A program made the position numbers and the translations under genes. DNA of 10,346 nucleotides from Caccocola sp964450835 (GTDB lineage: Bacteria; Synergistota; Synergistia; Synergistales; Synergistaceae), in contig CAYVEQ010000054.1 in NCBI GenBank assembly GCA_964450835.1, positions 1-10,346 of the forward strand. Direction: 5' to 3'. The first letter of the stretch is position 1; each line of letters begins with the position of its first letter. This document shows positions 1-5,042 of this stretch, in pieces. The notes beneath the pieces were generated by a model. The model saw nothing but the letters and a program-made list of their open reading frames with translations, made no database searches and had not been told where the DNA came from.

Positions 1-5
1 CCCTG

Positions 6-34
6 TTGCGGATATTCCAAAGCTGTTATAAAAT
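6..34 (+). promoter_or_regulatory. Probable promoter of tRNA-Leu
   Basis: A -35-like TTGCGG (6-11) and a -10-like TAAAAT (29-34) are separated by 17 nt, with the expected start near 41, eight bases before the mature tRNA. The spacing is ideal and the -10 matches consensus at five of six positions; the -35 matches weakly. The call rests on position and spacing only. Confidence 0.5.
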
Positions 35-48
35 AATCTGGCGGTCTT

Positions 49-134
49 GCCGGAGTGGCGGAACGGTAGACGCAGCGGACTCAAAATCCGCCGCTCGCGA
101 GGGTGTAGGGGTTCGAATCCCCTCTCCGGCACCA
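49..134 (+). tRNA. tRNA-Leu (anticodon CAA)
   Basis: An 86-nt class II (long variable arm) tRNA with CCA encoded in the gene. The acceptor stem GCCGGAG (49-55) pairs with CTCCGGC (124-130), followed by discriminator A131 and CCA (132-134). The anticodon stem GCGGA (75-79) pairs with TCCGC (87-91) around the loop CTCAAAA, giving anticodon CAA at 82-84, which reads leucine UUG codons. The T loop GTTCGAATC is canonical. The extra arm (about 92-107), the A73 discriminator and the anticodon agree on leucine. It stands alone here, without other tRNAs, and converges with the LysR gene that ends at 353. tRNA-Leu genes are common integration sites, but I see no integrase or att duplication in the window. 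Confidence 0.97.
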
Positions 135-352
135 TAAAATAAATTGATCACTTTTTAAGGGCGCAGGCCGTCCGTATCAGCGCGATTAAATAGATCCTGT
201 TTTTTTCAAAACACACAAAAGAACACTTGTTCGGCGAGTCATTGTGCTCTCATGCCGGGGGGACGGCCACGCCTTCACTTTGTTTCCGCACACAACGCCG
301 GACGCCTCTTGGCATAAAATCATAAAATCAGCCGCCGCTTGAAAGTGGCGCT
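135..352. other. Intergenic gap between tRNA-Leu and the convergent lysR gene
   Basis: I see no gene in this 218-nt stretch. It holds a T7 run at about 200-206 without a convincing stem before it, and a tandem 8-mer CATAAAAT (313-328) just past the end of the leftward LysR gene. Neither makes a strong factor-independent terminator, so how the two converging transcripts end is not visible. Confidence 0.5.
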
Positions 353-1261
353 CTACAGCTTTGCGCCGGGCGGAATGTCCTTCACGCTGCCGTCCTTTGA
401 GACCATCTTTTTCAAATACCCGACAAAATGCTTGCATGCGGGGGAGGCTTCTCTGAAAGATGGCATGCAAATGGACAGCTCGCGTGTTATCTCAGGCTGG
501 AGCGGCCGCGCTACAGCATTTCCGCTCCAGCCGCGCATCACCATTTCGGGCAGTATGCTCACTCCCAGGCCGTTTCCCACCATCGAGAAAACTGTCCTCT
601 CGTCTCTGGATGAAAATATTATCCTGGGCTTTAGCGAATATTCCTCAAGAATAGTGCTTGTCATATAGTCATAGCTGTTAGTGACGGTAACGAAATCTTC
701 GCCGTTGAAAGCGTCTACCGGGAAAACCGGCCGGCTGGCCATCGGGTGCTCCGGCGGAAGTATGGCCATAAAATGATCTATATAAAGCACATGGTGCTCG
801 AAACTCTGTCCCGGCCGGAACGCCATGATCGCAAGGTCTACTCTTCCCTCTTCAATCGCTGCTTCGAGCATGTCGGTGCCGTCCTCTGTTATTTCGATAT
901 TTATATTGGGGTAATCCTCGCGGAATCGTTTTAATATTTGAGGCAGCCAGTGTATTGCCGTGCTTATAAAAGAACCGACGCGCAGCGTCCCTGAAATAAG
1001 ACCGTTCAGCGAGCTGACGGTCTGCGTCAGCCGTTCGTTCCATTTGACTATTTCGCGCAGCTGAGGCATTATCCGTCTTCCTTCTTCAGTGAGCGAAACG
1101 CCGTCATGCCCGCGCAGGAAGACGCGGAATCCGAATTCGCTTTCAACCGCTTTAATCATATGGCTCACGGCGGATTGTGTATATCCGAAATCCTCTCCTG
1201 CCTTCGTAAGATTGCCGAGTTCTGCTGCCCTTAAAATGACATCGTACTTTCTGACATCCAA
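353..1261 (-). CDS. LysR-family transcriptional regulator (first)
   Basis: A cytoplasmic DNA-binding regulator, 302 aa from the TTG at 1261-1259, a normal LysR length. The N-terminal winged helix-turn-helix (about residues 3-60) shows the family pattern: AAELGNLTKAGE, then TQSAVSHMIKAVE, then SLTEEGRR. The effector-binding region runs from about residue 90 (GTLRVGSF) and ends with the usual GLGVSILPE segment. A GTG at 1270 would add three residues, but AAGGCGGTG (nearly the ideal AAGGAGGTG) sits 6 nt before the TTG and would overlap that GTG. The TTG protein begins MDVRKYD, the typical LysR N-terminus. It is transcribed away from two small membrane-protein genes, its most obvious candidate targets besides itself. 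A strong promoter lies about 210 nt upstream, with a palindrome in its spacer. The inducer and regulon cannot be read from the sequence. Confidence 0.93.
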   Translation of the reverse strand: MDVRKYDVILRAAELGNLTKAGEDFGYTQSAVSHMIKAVESEFGFRVFLRGHDGVSLTEEGRRIMPQLREIVKWNERLTQTVSSLNGLISGTLRVGSFISTAIHWLPQILKRFREDYPNINIEITEDGTDMLEAAIEEGRVDLAIMAFRPGQSFEHHVLYIDHFMAILPPEHPMASRPVFPVDAFNGEDFVTVTNSYDYMTSTILEEYSLKPRIIFSSRDERTVFSMVGNGLGVSILPEMVMRGWSGNAVARPLQPEITRELSICMPSFREASPACKHFVGYLKKMVSKDGSVKDIPPGAKL

Positions 1262-1477
1262 AACAAACACCGCCTTTTGAGTATCTTTGACACTTCCAGT
1301 TCCCCCGAGGCAAGGGGGCGAGGCACCGTTTTTGCGTCGCAGTCCCTGCCCGGAGTGTAAAATATGAGCCCCTGCTTTGTTTATCAGGAGGGGGAGTGGT
1401 TTTGTCCGGACTAAGCAAAACCGTTACGAAGGTGCATGAAAAACGTTCCCGGCCGGACTGATGCTGTGTTCTTTTAA

Positions 1478-1505
1478 ATTGTAACATGAAATAATTTCAT
1501 ATCAA
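1478..1505 (-). promoter_or_regulatory. Strong leftward promoter of the first lysR gene
   Basis: Read on the minus strand: -35 TTGATA (1505-1500), a 16-nt spacer, and -10 TACAAT (1483-1478), each matching consensus at five of six positions. The transcription start is expected near 1471, leaving a leader of about 210 nt before the lysR start codon. The spacer is almost entirely a perfect palindrome, annotated separately. Confidence 0.72.
1486..1500. promoter_or_regulatory. Candidate LysR operator (T-N11-A palindrome)
   Basis: ATGAAAT-A-ATTTCAT is a perfect 7-bp inverted repeat with a one-base centre and contains the T-N11-A pattern known for LysR-family binding sites. It lies between the -35 and -10 boxes of the promoter that reads toward lysR. 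A protein bound here would be expected to block that promoter, which fits autorepression. Binding by this LysR protein is an inference. Confidence 0.6.
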
Positions 1506-1643
1506 ACATTAAAATATGACGTTTTACTAATTGCAGGAGCCTTGGTAGCATAATATCGCCGGAGCAAATCCTTCGGGTTAAAGTTTACGGCCGGAGAGCC
1601 GAGTCTGTTTATCTGATATGCCACAGGCGGGGAGGTTTTTATA

Positions 1644-1802
1644 ATGTCAGGCGAGATGATTATTTTGGCGATAACAGTTTTGGCGGGTGTTTCTTCTGCT
1701 GCTTTTGCGGTATGCATGGTGCGGCGCACGATATGGAGAAGCGGGGAATCTTCCTGGCAAGCACAGTCCGAGTGCGTGCGTGATTTAAAGAAAGCCGCAT
1801 GA
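1644..1802 (+). CDS. Small single-pass membrane protein, 52 aa, copy 1 of a tandem pair
   Basis: An unrecognised small protein. It starts at an ATG 8 nt after a strong ribosome-binding site (GGAGG, 1631-1635). Residues 5-26 form one hydrophobic segment (MIILAITVLAG, then SSAAFAVCMV), followed by RR and a polar tail ending KKAA. This predicts one transmembrane helix with the C-terminus inside. The decisive support is the next gene, whose product shares 14 of its first 30 residues in register: M1, G3, L8, A9, T11, V12, A14, G15, S18, F21, A22, V26, T29 and I30. It is not an obvious MetS-type or symporter small subunit, though such accessory roles are possible. No large partner gene is adjacent. 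It diverges from the LysR gene, so control by that regulator is plausible. Confidence 0.7.
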   Translation: MSGEMIILAITVLAGVSSAAFAVCMVRRTIWRSGESSWQAQSECVRDLKKAA

Positions 1803-1911
1803 CAACCGTCAGGCCGAGTTTGGAAATTCTCGTCCCCACCAGTAGCGGGCGGAGGCGCCGGTGTCTTGAAAGGCCGTTTTGCAGGATATGCTATTTAGGA
1901 TTGTTTTTTGA

Positions 1912-2082
1912 ATGATCGGCAAGGCGGTTCTTTTGGCGGTTACGGTTACAGCGGGGAGTATCTCAACGATTTTTGCTCTGTATACAGTGGAGCAGACAAT
2001 ACGGGGAGGCGCGGAATTTTCCGGAAGTAAGCGGCAGGCGACATTTGTGAGATTTCTGCCGGTATTGAGAGGGGAGTGCTGA
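1912..2082 (+). CDS. Small single-pass membrane protein, 56 aa, copy 2 of a tandem pair
   Basis: A homologue of the preceding small gene, 109 nt downstream on the same strand. Residues 5-26 are one hydrophobic helix with the same pattern, L-A-x-T-V-x-A-G-x-x-S-x-x-F-A-x-x-x-V-x-x-T-I. The C-terminal tail differs, being basic and ending GEC. Both genes also share upstream sequence: a GATATGC motif begins 29 nt (copy 1) and 27 nt (copy 2) before the ATG, followed by AGG and a T-rich stretch. A duplication therefore took in the leader as well. The ribosome-binding site here is weaker (AGGA, 1897-1900, 11 nt from the ATG). Conservation of the helix with divergence of tail and DNA argues for two selected proteins. 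Function unknown; no downstream terminator is seen before the assembly gap. Confidence 0.66.
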   Translation: MIGKAVLLAVTVTAGSISTIFALYTVEQTIRGGAEFSGSKRQATFVRFLPVLRGEC

Positions 2083-2121
2083 ATTTGTTGGCGGCACGGC
2101 GCCTGGCGCTTCGCCTGTAAG

Positions 2122-2150
2122 CATCGTAGCCTCGCGCAGCGGGAGCACGC
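2122..2150. repeat. 29-bp direct repeat, left of the gap
   Basis: This 29-nt sequence ends exactly where the run of N begins, and the identical 29 nt restarts exactly where it ends. It contains a short imperfect stem, CTCGC-GCA-GCGGG. An exact suffix/prefix match across a gap of nominal size is what unmerged overlapping contigs look like, but a true tandem repeat too long for the assembler would give the same picture. Confidence 0.85.
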
Positions 2151-2250
2151 NNNNNNNNNNNNNNNNNNNNNNNNNNNNNNNNNNNNNNNNNNNNNNNNNN
2201 NNNNNNNNNNNNNNNNNNNNNNNNNNNNNNNNNNNNNNNNNNNNNNNNNN
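2151..2250. other. Assembly gap (100 N)
   Basis: Exactly 100 unknown bases, a conventional placeholder for a scaffold gap of unknown size. The real distance could be zero (the flanks simply overlap) or long (an unresolved repeat or an inserted element). Any gene here is invisible. Confidence 0.97.
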
Positions 2251-2279
2251 CATCGTAGCCTCGCGCAGCGGGAGCACGC
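2251..2279. repeat. 29-bp direct repeat, right of the gap
   Basis: Identical to 2122-2150. Its last bases form a hairpin with unique sequence downstream (GGAGCA at 2271-2276 with TGCTCC at 2281-2286 or thereabouts). This shows the right copy is continuous with real flanking DNA. Confidence 0.85.
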
Positions 2280-2306
2280 TTGCTCCGGCGCGGGCGGCGC
2301 ACGCGC

Positions 2307-2342
2307 AAAAAAGCGGGAGGAGAGGGAATCTCCTCCCGCTTT
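2307..2342 (-). terminator. Factor-independent terminator of the aldolase gene
   Basis: On the minus strand a perfect 12-bp stem (2340-2329 with 2323-2312, extendable by A-T pairs) encloses a 5-nt loop and runs into six T (complement of 2307-2312). It begins about 22 nt after the aldolase stop codon. It is one of the clearest terminators in the window. Confidence 0.93.
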
Positions 2343-2363
2343 GACGCGCTTTCGCGCGGATTG

Positions 2364-3626
2364 TTAATCGTCGTAGTTCTTGCCGTCGCTGCCGCCTTTG
2401 CCCGGAGCGTTTTCTTTTACAAAGTCTTTGCGCTCGCAGAGAACTTTGCGGTCCGGCGCCGCGTTGTGGTCGGGGCGCGCCGCCATTATCTCGGCTACGG
2501 CGTCTGCGGTGTCTTCCGCGCGGAAGGCTGTGATGAAGCGCTCGGCCCACCACTCGACCTCGTCGACGATTCTGTCTATGATCGGCTTCGGTTCCGCGAG
2601 GATCATGTCGCAGAAGGGCAGGTTCAGCTTCTTATAGTCTCCGCTCTTGCGGCTCATGCCTTTTTCGTCCGCCGCCGCGACTATCTTCTCCCAAAGTTCC
2701 ACGGAGATGCCGCGGTCTGCCTCTTTGGTGTATGTGCCGCCTTCGGTGACCGCGTTGCCCGTGTCGGGATCCATCTTGATTCCGAGATAGACGTTCTGGA
2801 AGAGCGTCGCGACGTTGCCTTTGCGTATGCCGTATTTGATGAAGGTGGAAACTTTGTCAAGAGGCGTGCCGGAGATGCCGTGCTGCGCTATCGCGACTCC
2901 GTACGGAGCTATCGCGTCCGCGATTTCCTTCGTGCGTTTGAGGTCGATGCCCTCCATCTGTCCCGCTGTCGGGTCGTATGTGCCGTGGAGGCTGCCGTTC
3001 GAAATGGCGAGATAATCGGGGAATATCTGCCACGCGTTGAGGCCGCCGATGTAGTATGTGGCTTCCTCGACCGTCGAGAGTTCGCCCGGCCCCTTTATCT
3101 CGCCGACTTCGACCTCAAGGCCGAGTTCTGGCGGAAGCCAGCCGGCGAGCGCGCGTGTGGCCGCGAAGTTGTCGTAGTCCTCAAGGTGCGAAGCGTCTAT
3201 CGCGACGGAGGTGAACCCGCTGTTGAGAATCTTCGTGAGATGTCCCACGCCTTTTAAGACGTCGGCCTGCCCTTTGATCGCGTAATGGTCGACGTGGAGG
3301 CCGAAGACAGCGCCGTGGCCGAGCTCGGCCGAATATTTGAGAGCGTAGTCGGCCAGGTTGTCGTAGGTGGAGCCGCAGTATGTCGCCTCGGATTTGGCAA
3401 GCTCGATGAGCACGGCGGCGTTTTTCTTTTTCGCAGCGCGCAGGACGCCTTTTATGACGATGGGGTTGCGCGCGTTCGCCGCGAGCACTATGGAGCCGCA
3501 CTTCTTGGCGGCGGCCGCGATGTCGCGTCCGCTGACGAGGCCCATTTCCTCGTTTGCGAAGCGCGCCTGCACGTTAAGCGGGCGTTTCTTCAGAAGTTCC
3601 TGATATGCCTTGCTCTTTACATCCAT
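2364..3626 (-). CDS. fba: Class II (zinc) fructose-bisphosphate aldolase family protein, long form
   Basis: A 420-aa cytoplasmic aldolase-family enzyme, expected to cleave or form ketose-1,6-bisphosphate between DHAP and an aldehyde phosphate in glycolysis and gluconeogenesis. Family landmarks appear in order: HVDH at 111-114 (catalytic Asp113, zinc ligand His114), IDAS at 143-146, EVEVGE at 171-176, the zinc-ligand contexts GSLHGTYDP (His214) and QHGISGT (His249), and KGNVATLFQN with Asn271, matching the substrate-binding KxN segment. Common class II enzymes have about 285-360 residues; this one continues about 130 residues past the last landmark with a Trp- and charge-rich tail. The ATG follows GGGAGGAGA at ideal spacing. 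It is a single-gene unit with its own promoter and terminator. Tagatose-bisphosphate or another ketose substrate remains possible, because specificity cannot be read here. Confidence 0.88.
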   Translation of the reverse strand: MDVKSKAYQELLKKRPLNVQARFANEEMGLVSGRDIAAAAKKCGSIVLAANARNPIVIKGVLRAAKKKNAAVLIELAKSEATYCGSTYDNLADYALKYSAELGHGAVFGLHVDHYAIKGQADVLKGVGHLTKILNSGFTSVAIDASHLEDYDNFAATRALAGWLPPELGLEVEVGEIKGPGELSTVEEATYYIGGLNAWQIFPDYLAISNGSLHGTYDPTAGQMEGIDLKRTKEIADAIAPYGVAIAQHGISGTPLDKVSTFIKYGIRKGNVATLFQNVYLGIKMDPDTGNAVTEGGTYTKEADRGISVELWEKIVAAADEKGMSRKSGDYKKLNLPFCDMILAEPKPIIDRIVDEVEWWAERFITAFRAEDTADAVAEIMAARPDHNAAPDRKVLCERKDFVKENAPGKGGSDGKNYDD

Positions 3627-3672
3627 TGGAAACTCTCCTCCCGATGTTTGTTGTTATTGGTTCTCTGACGCT

Positions 3673-3701
3673 ATTTTAATCTTTTCTTGTTGATATTGCA
3701 A
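3673..3701 (-). promoter_or_regulatory. Promoter of the aldolase gene
   Basis: On the minus strand, -35 TTGCAA (3701-3696), a 17-nt A-rich spacer and -10 TAAAAT (3678-3673) place the start near 3666, about 40 nt before the ATG. The -10 and spacing are good; the -35 matches at four of six positions. Confidence 0.65.
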
Positions 3702-3861
3702 AAAACTGCGCCGAGCTTAGATCTTTGCGGGCGAATTTTCGCGCGGCGAAAGCGCGCCGTCCTTTCGCGCCGATGTCCGGCGCGCGCGCCGGCACCGCGG
3801 GAGAAACGCGCAGCCGAGGCACCCGGCTTCAGATCTTCTTTGTCTTGGGCATGGTTATAAC

Positions 3862-3907
3862 AAAAAAAGCGGCGCTGCGCGCCCCTGTGAGAGCCGCGCG
3901 GCGCCGC
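3862..3907 (-). terminator. Factor-independent terminator of metQ
   Basis: On the minus strand GCGGCGC (3907-3901) pairs with GCGCCGC (3875-3869). The stem continues by a further 5 bp (3899-3895 with 3881-3877) after one mismatch and is followed by seven T (complement of 3862-3868). It begins 17 nt after the metQ stop codon. Confidence 0.9.
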
Positions 3908-3923
3908 CCGTAAGCGCGCGGTT

Positions 3924-4700
3924 TTAGAAGGCGGGGAGGACGCCTTTCGCGGAGAGCTCTTCCGTAATGAATTTCTTGACTTCGGGAGAGTTGAGGGCTT
4001 TCGCGAGAGCCTTTATCTTCGCCGAGTTCTTGTCCTCGCCGCGGCATGCCAGAACGACGGCGTAGGGCGAATTTTTGTCCTCAAGTGCGAGAGCCTCTTT
4101 CGTAGGGTCAAGCCCCGCGTCGACCGCGAAGTTCATGTTGATTACGGATATTGTCGTGTCGCTGAGCGTGCGCGGAAGCTGCGGCGCCTCCAGCTCGATT
4201 ATCTTGAGTTTGCGCGGGTTCTCGAGAATATCGCGCGCGTTAAGGTTGGTGCCCTCTTTCATTTTGAGAAGCCCCTCGCGCTCCAGCAGCTTGTAGGCGC
4301 GGAAACCGTTCGTCGGGTCATTCGGCACCGCCACTACCGCGCCGTCTGTGATTTCCGAAAGCGACTTTATCTTGTGTGAGTAGATGCCGATGGGAAGAAG
4401 GTGAACCTTCGTGATGTCCACGATGTCAAACCCCTTCTCGGCTCTCATGTTCTCGAGGAATGGAAGGTGCTGGAAGAAGTTCGCGTCAAGACTCCCGTCG
4501 GCGAGAGCCATGTTCGGTTGAATGAAATCGGTGAATTCTTTAATTACGACCTCATAACCCTCTTTTGCCATCAGGTCCGCGGCCACTTTCGCGATTTCGT
4601 GGGCGGGGAAGGGCGTCACTCCGAGGATTATTTTCTCGGCGGCCTGCGCCGTCGAGGCGAAAAAGAGCAGAGCGCATAGAACGGAAACAAATTTTTTCAT
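3924..4700 (-). CDS. metQ: MetQ/NlpA-family substrate-binding protein (probable methionine uptake)
   Basis: The extracytoplasmic binding component of a methionine-type ABC importer, 258 aa. Residues 1-20 are a signal peptide (MKKF, a hydrophobic core, then STAQA before AEK) with a signal-peptidase-I-type end. The only nearby Cys (9) is preceded by SVL, not a good lipobox, so the protein is probably soluble in a periplasm rather than a lipoprotein. Family landmarks are DANFFQHLPFL (72-82), GIYSHKIKSL (105-114) and VPNDPTNGFRAYKLLE (125-140). An ATG two codons upstream (4706) lies only 2 nt from AGGAGG; the ATG at 4700 has 8 nt and is preferred. No metN (ATPase) or metI (permease) is next to it, so it must use components encoded elsewhere. 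Substrate is inferred from the family; D-methionine or other amino acids are possible. It lies downstream of a leader ORF and terminator. Confidence 0.92.
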   Translation of the reverse strand: MKKFVSVLCALLFFASTAQAAEKIILGVTPFPAHEIAKVAADLMAKEGYEVVIKEFTDFIQPNMALADGSLDANFFQHLPFLENMRAEKGFDIVDITKVHLLPIGIYSHKIKSLSEITDGAVVAVPNDPTNGFRAYKLLEREGLLKMKEGTNLNARDILENPRKLKIIELEAPQLPRTLSDTTISVINMNFAVDAGLDPTKEALALEDKNSPYAVVLACRGEDKNSAKIKALAKALNSPEVKKFITEELSAKGVLPAF

Positions 4701-4824
4701 GATCATTACCTCCTGAAAAATCAGAAACTTACCCTATGGCCGAAAGGGCCACGACACAGCGGCGCGTTGCAGAGAACAACAGAACTCCCGTCGATCACTC
4801 CCCCTTTGATCAAAATAAGAAAAT

Positions 4825-4857
4825 AAAAAAAGACCGGGCCGCCAAGCGGGCCCGGTC
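4825..4857 (-). terminator. Terminator in the metQ leader (candidate attenuator)
   Basis: On the minus strand a perfect 9-bp stem, GACCGGGCC (4857-4849) with GGCCCGGTC (4840-4832), has an 8-nt loop and runs into seven T (complement of 4825-4831). It lies between the promoter at 5013-5042 and the metQ start, 19 nt after the leader ORF stop and about 125 nt before metQ. I see no clear second promoter between it and metQ, so metQ expression would need read-through. That is how attenuators work. Confidence 0.85.
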
Positions 4858-4876
4858 CTTAATCGACACAGCCGGT

Positions 4877-4960
4877 CTAAGCGCCGGTCAATCGAGGAGA
4901 GGAGCCGCCGCGGCCGCGAGCCGTCACGCACATTATCATCGTGAAATCCGCAAAAGCCAT
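4877..4960 (-). CDS. 27-codon leader peptide ORF upstream of metQ
   Basis: A short ORF with a real ribosome-binding site: GGAGG 7 nt before the ATG at 4960-4958, about 45 nt after the predicted transcription start. The peptide begins MAFADF and then has Thr-Met-Ile-Met-Cys at residues 7-11, followed by an Arg/Gly/Ser-rich end. It stops 19 nt before a strong terminator. Two Met codons and a Cys codon within four positions, ahead of a terminator and a methionine-type transporter gene, fit a leader whose translation senses Met or Cys supply. Codons 14-16 (GGCTCGCGG) could pair with the 5' arm of the terminator (CCGGGCC), allowing one bulge and one G-U pair, as an antiterminator would. Only the ORF, its ribosome-binding site and the terminator are seen directly; the attenuation mechanism is inferred. 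It could instead be an independent small gene with its own terminator. Confidence 0.58.
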   Translation of the reverse strand: MAFADFTMIMCVTARGRGGSSPRLTGA

Positions 4961-5012
4961 GATGTTTCCTCCGTTCCTTCAATGTCGGCTGACCGCCGCG
5001 ATAACGAATGCA

Positions 5013-5042
5013 ATTCTACACGCGCCGCGCTGCGGCTGTCAA
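5013..5042 (-). promoter_or_regulatory. Near-consensus promoter of the metQ leader transcript
   Basis: On the minus strand, a perfect -35 TTGACA (5042-5037), an 18-nt spacer and -10 TAGAAT (5018-5013, five of six) give a start near 5006. This is the best promoter match in the window. It drives the leader ORF, terminator and metQ, and stands back to back with the 4hbD promoter. Confidence 0.82.

Larger units (their letters stand above)
1262..1643. other. Divergent intergenic region between lysR and the small membrane-protein genes
   Basis: About 380 nt without a gene I can support. From the lysR side it holds a roughly 200-nt leader. Within that leader are a CCCCC/GGGGG hairpin (about 1302-1318) and an inverted repeat GGTTTTG (1398-1404) with CAAAACC (1416-1422); neither is followed by a T tract in the lysR direction. 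The strong leftward promoter and its palindrome sit at 1478-1505. On the right side only poor rightward promoter matches are visible, such as TTGCAG (1531-1536) with TAATAT (1551-1556), spaced 14 nt. Confidence 0.55.
3627..3923. other. Intergenic region between metQ and the aldolase gene
   Basis: About 300 nt with the aldolase promoter at the right of the aldolase start and the metQ terminator at the other end. Between them (about 3720-3860) is very GC-rich sequence rich in GCGC runs. It includes a perfect 16-bp palindrome CCGGCGCGCGCGCCGG (3777-3792). I see no gene in it; the open frames there have no ribosome-binding site or recognisable protein. Confidence 0.55.

Noticed and set aside
1502..1729. 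A 75-codon open frame on the minus strand
   Set aside because: It overlaps the first small membrane-protein gene and runs through the lysR promoter region. It has no ribosome-binding site, whereas the plus-strand gene has one and a homologue.
2122..2279. CRISPR array across the gap
   Set aside because: Only two copies of a 29-mer are visible, with no spacer and no cas gene. The exact suffix/prefix match is better explained by contig overlap. Kept as a finding, not as an array.
2280..3257. A 325-codon open frame on the plus strand opposite the aldolase gene
   Set aside because: The opposite strand encodes an unmistakable aldolase with its own ribosome-binding site, promoter and terminator. 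The plus-strand frame is low-complexity (Arg/Val/Ala-rich), as expected for an antisense shadow in GC-rich DNA.
3725..3913. A 62-codon ORF on the plus strand between metQ and the aldolase gene
   Set aside because: It is an Arg/Ala-rich frame in GC-rich intergenic DNA, has no ribosome-binding site, and runs through the metQ terminator.
4717..4824. SAM-type riboswitch before metQ
   Set aside because: I looked for SAM-I, SAM-II, SAH, cobalamin and T-box core sequences and did not find them. Only simple hairpins are present.
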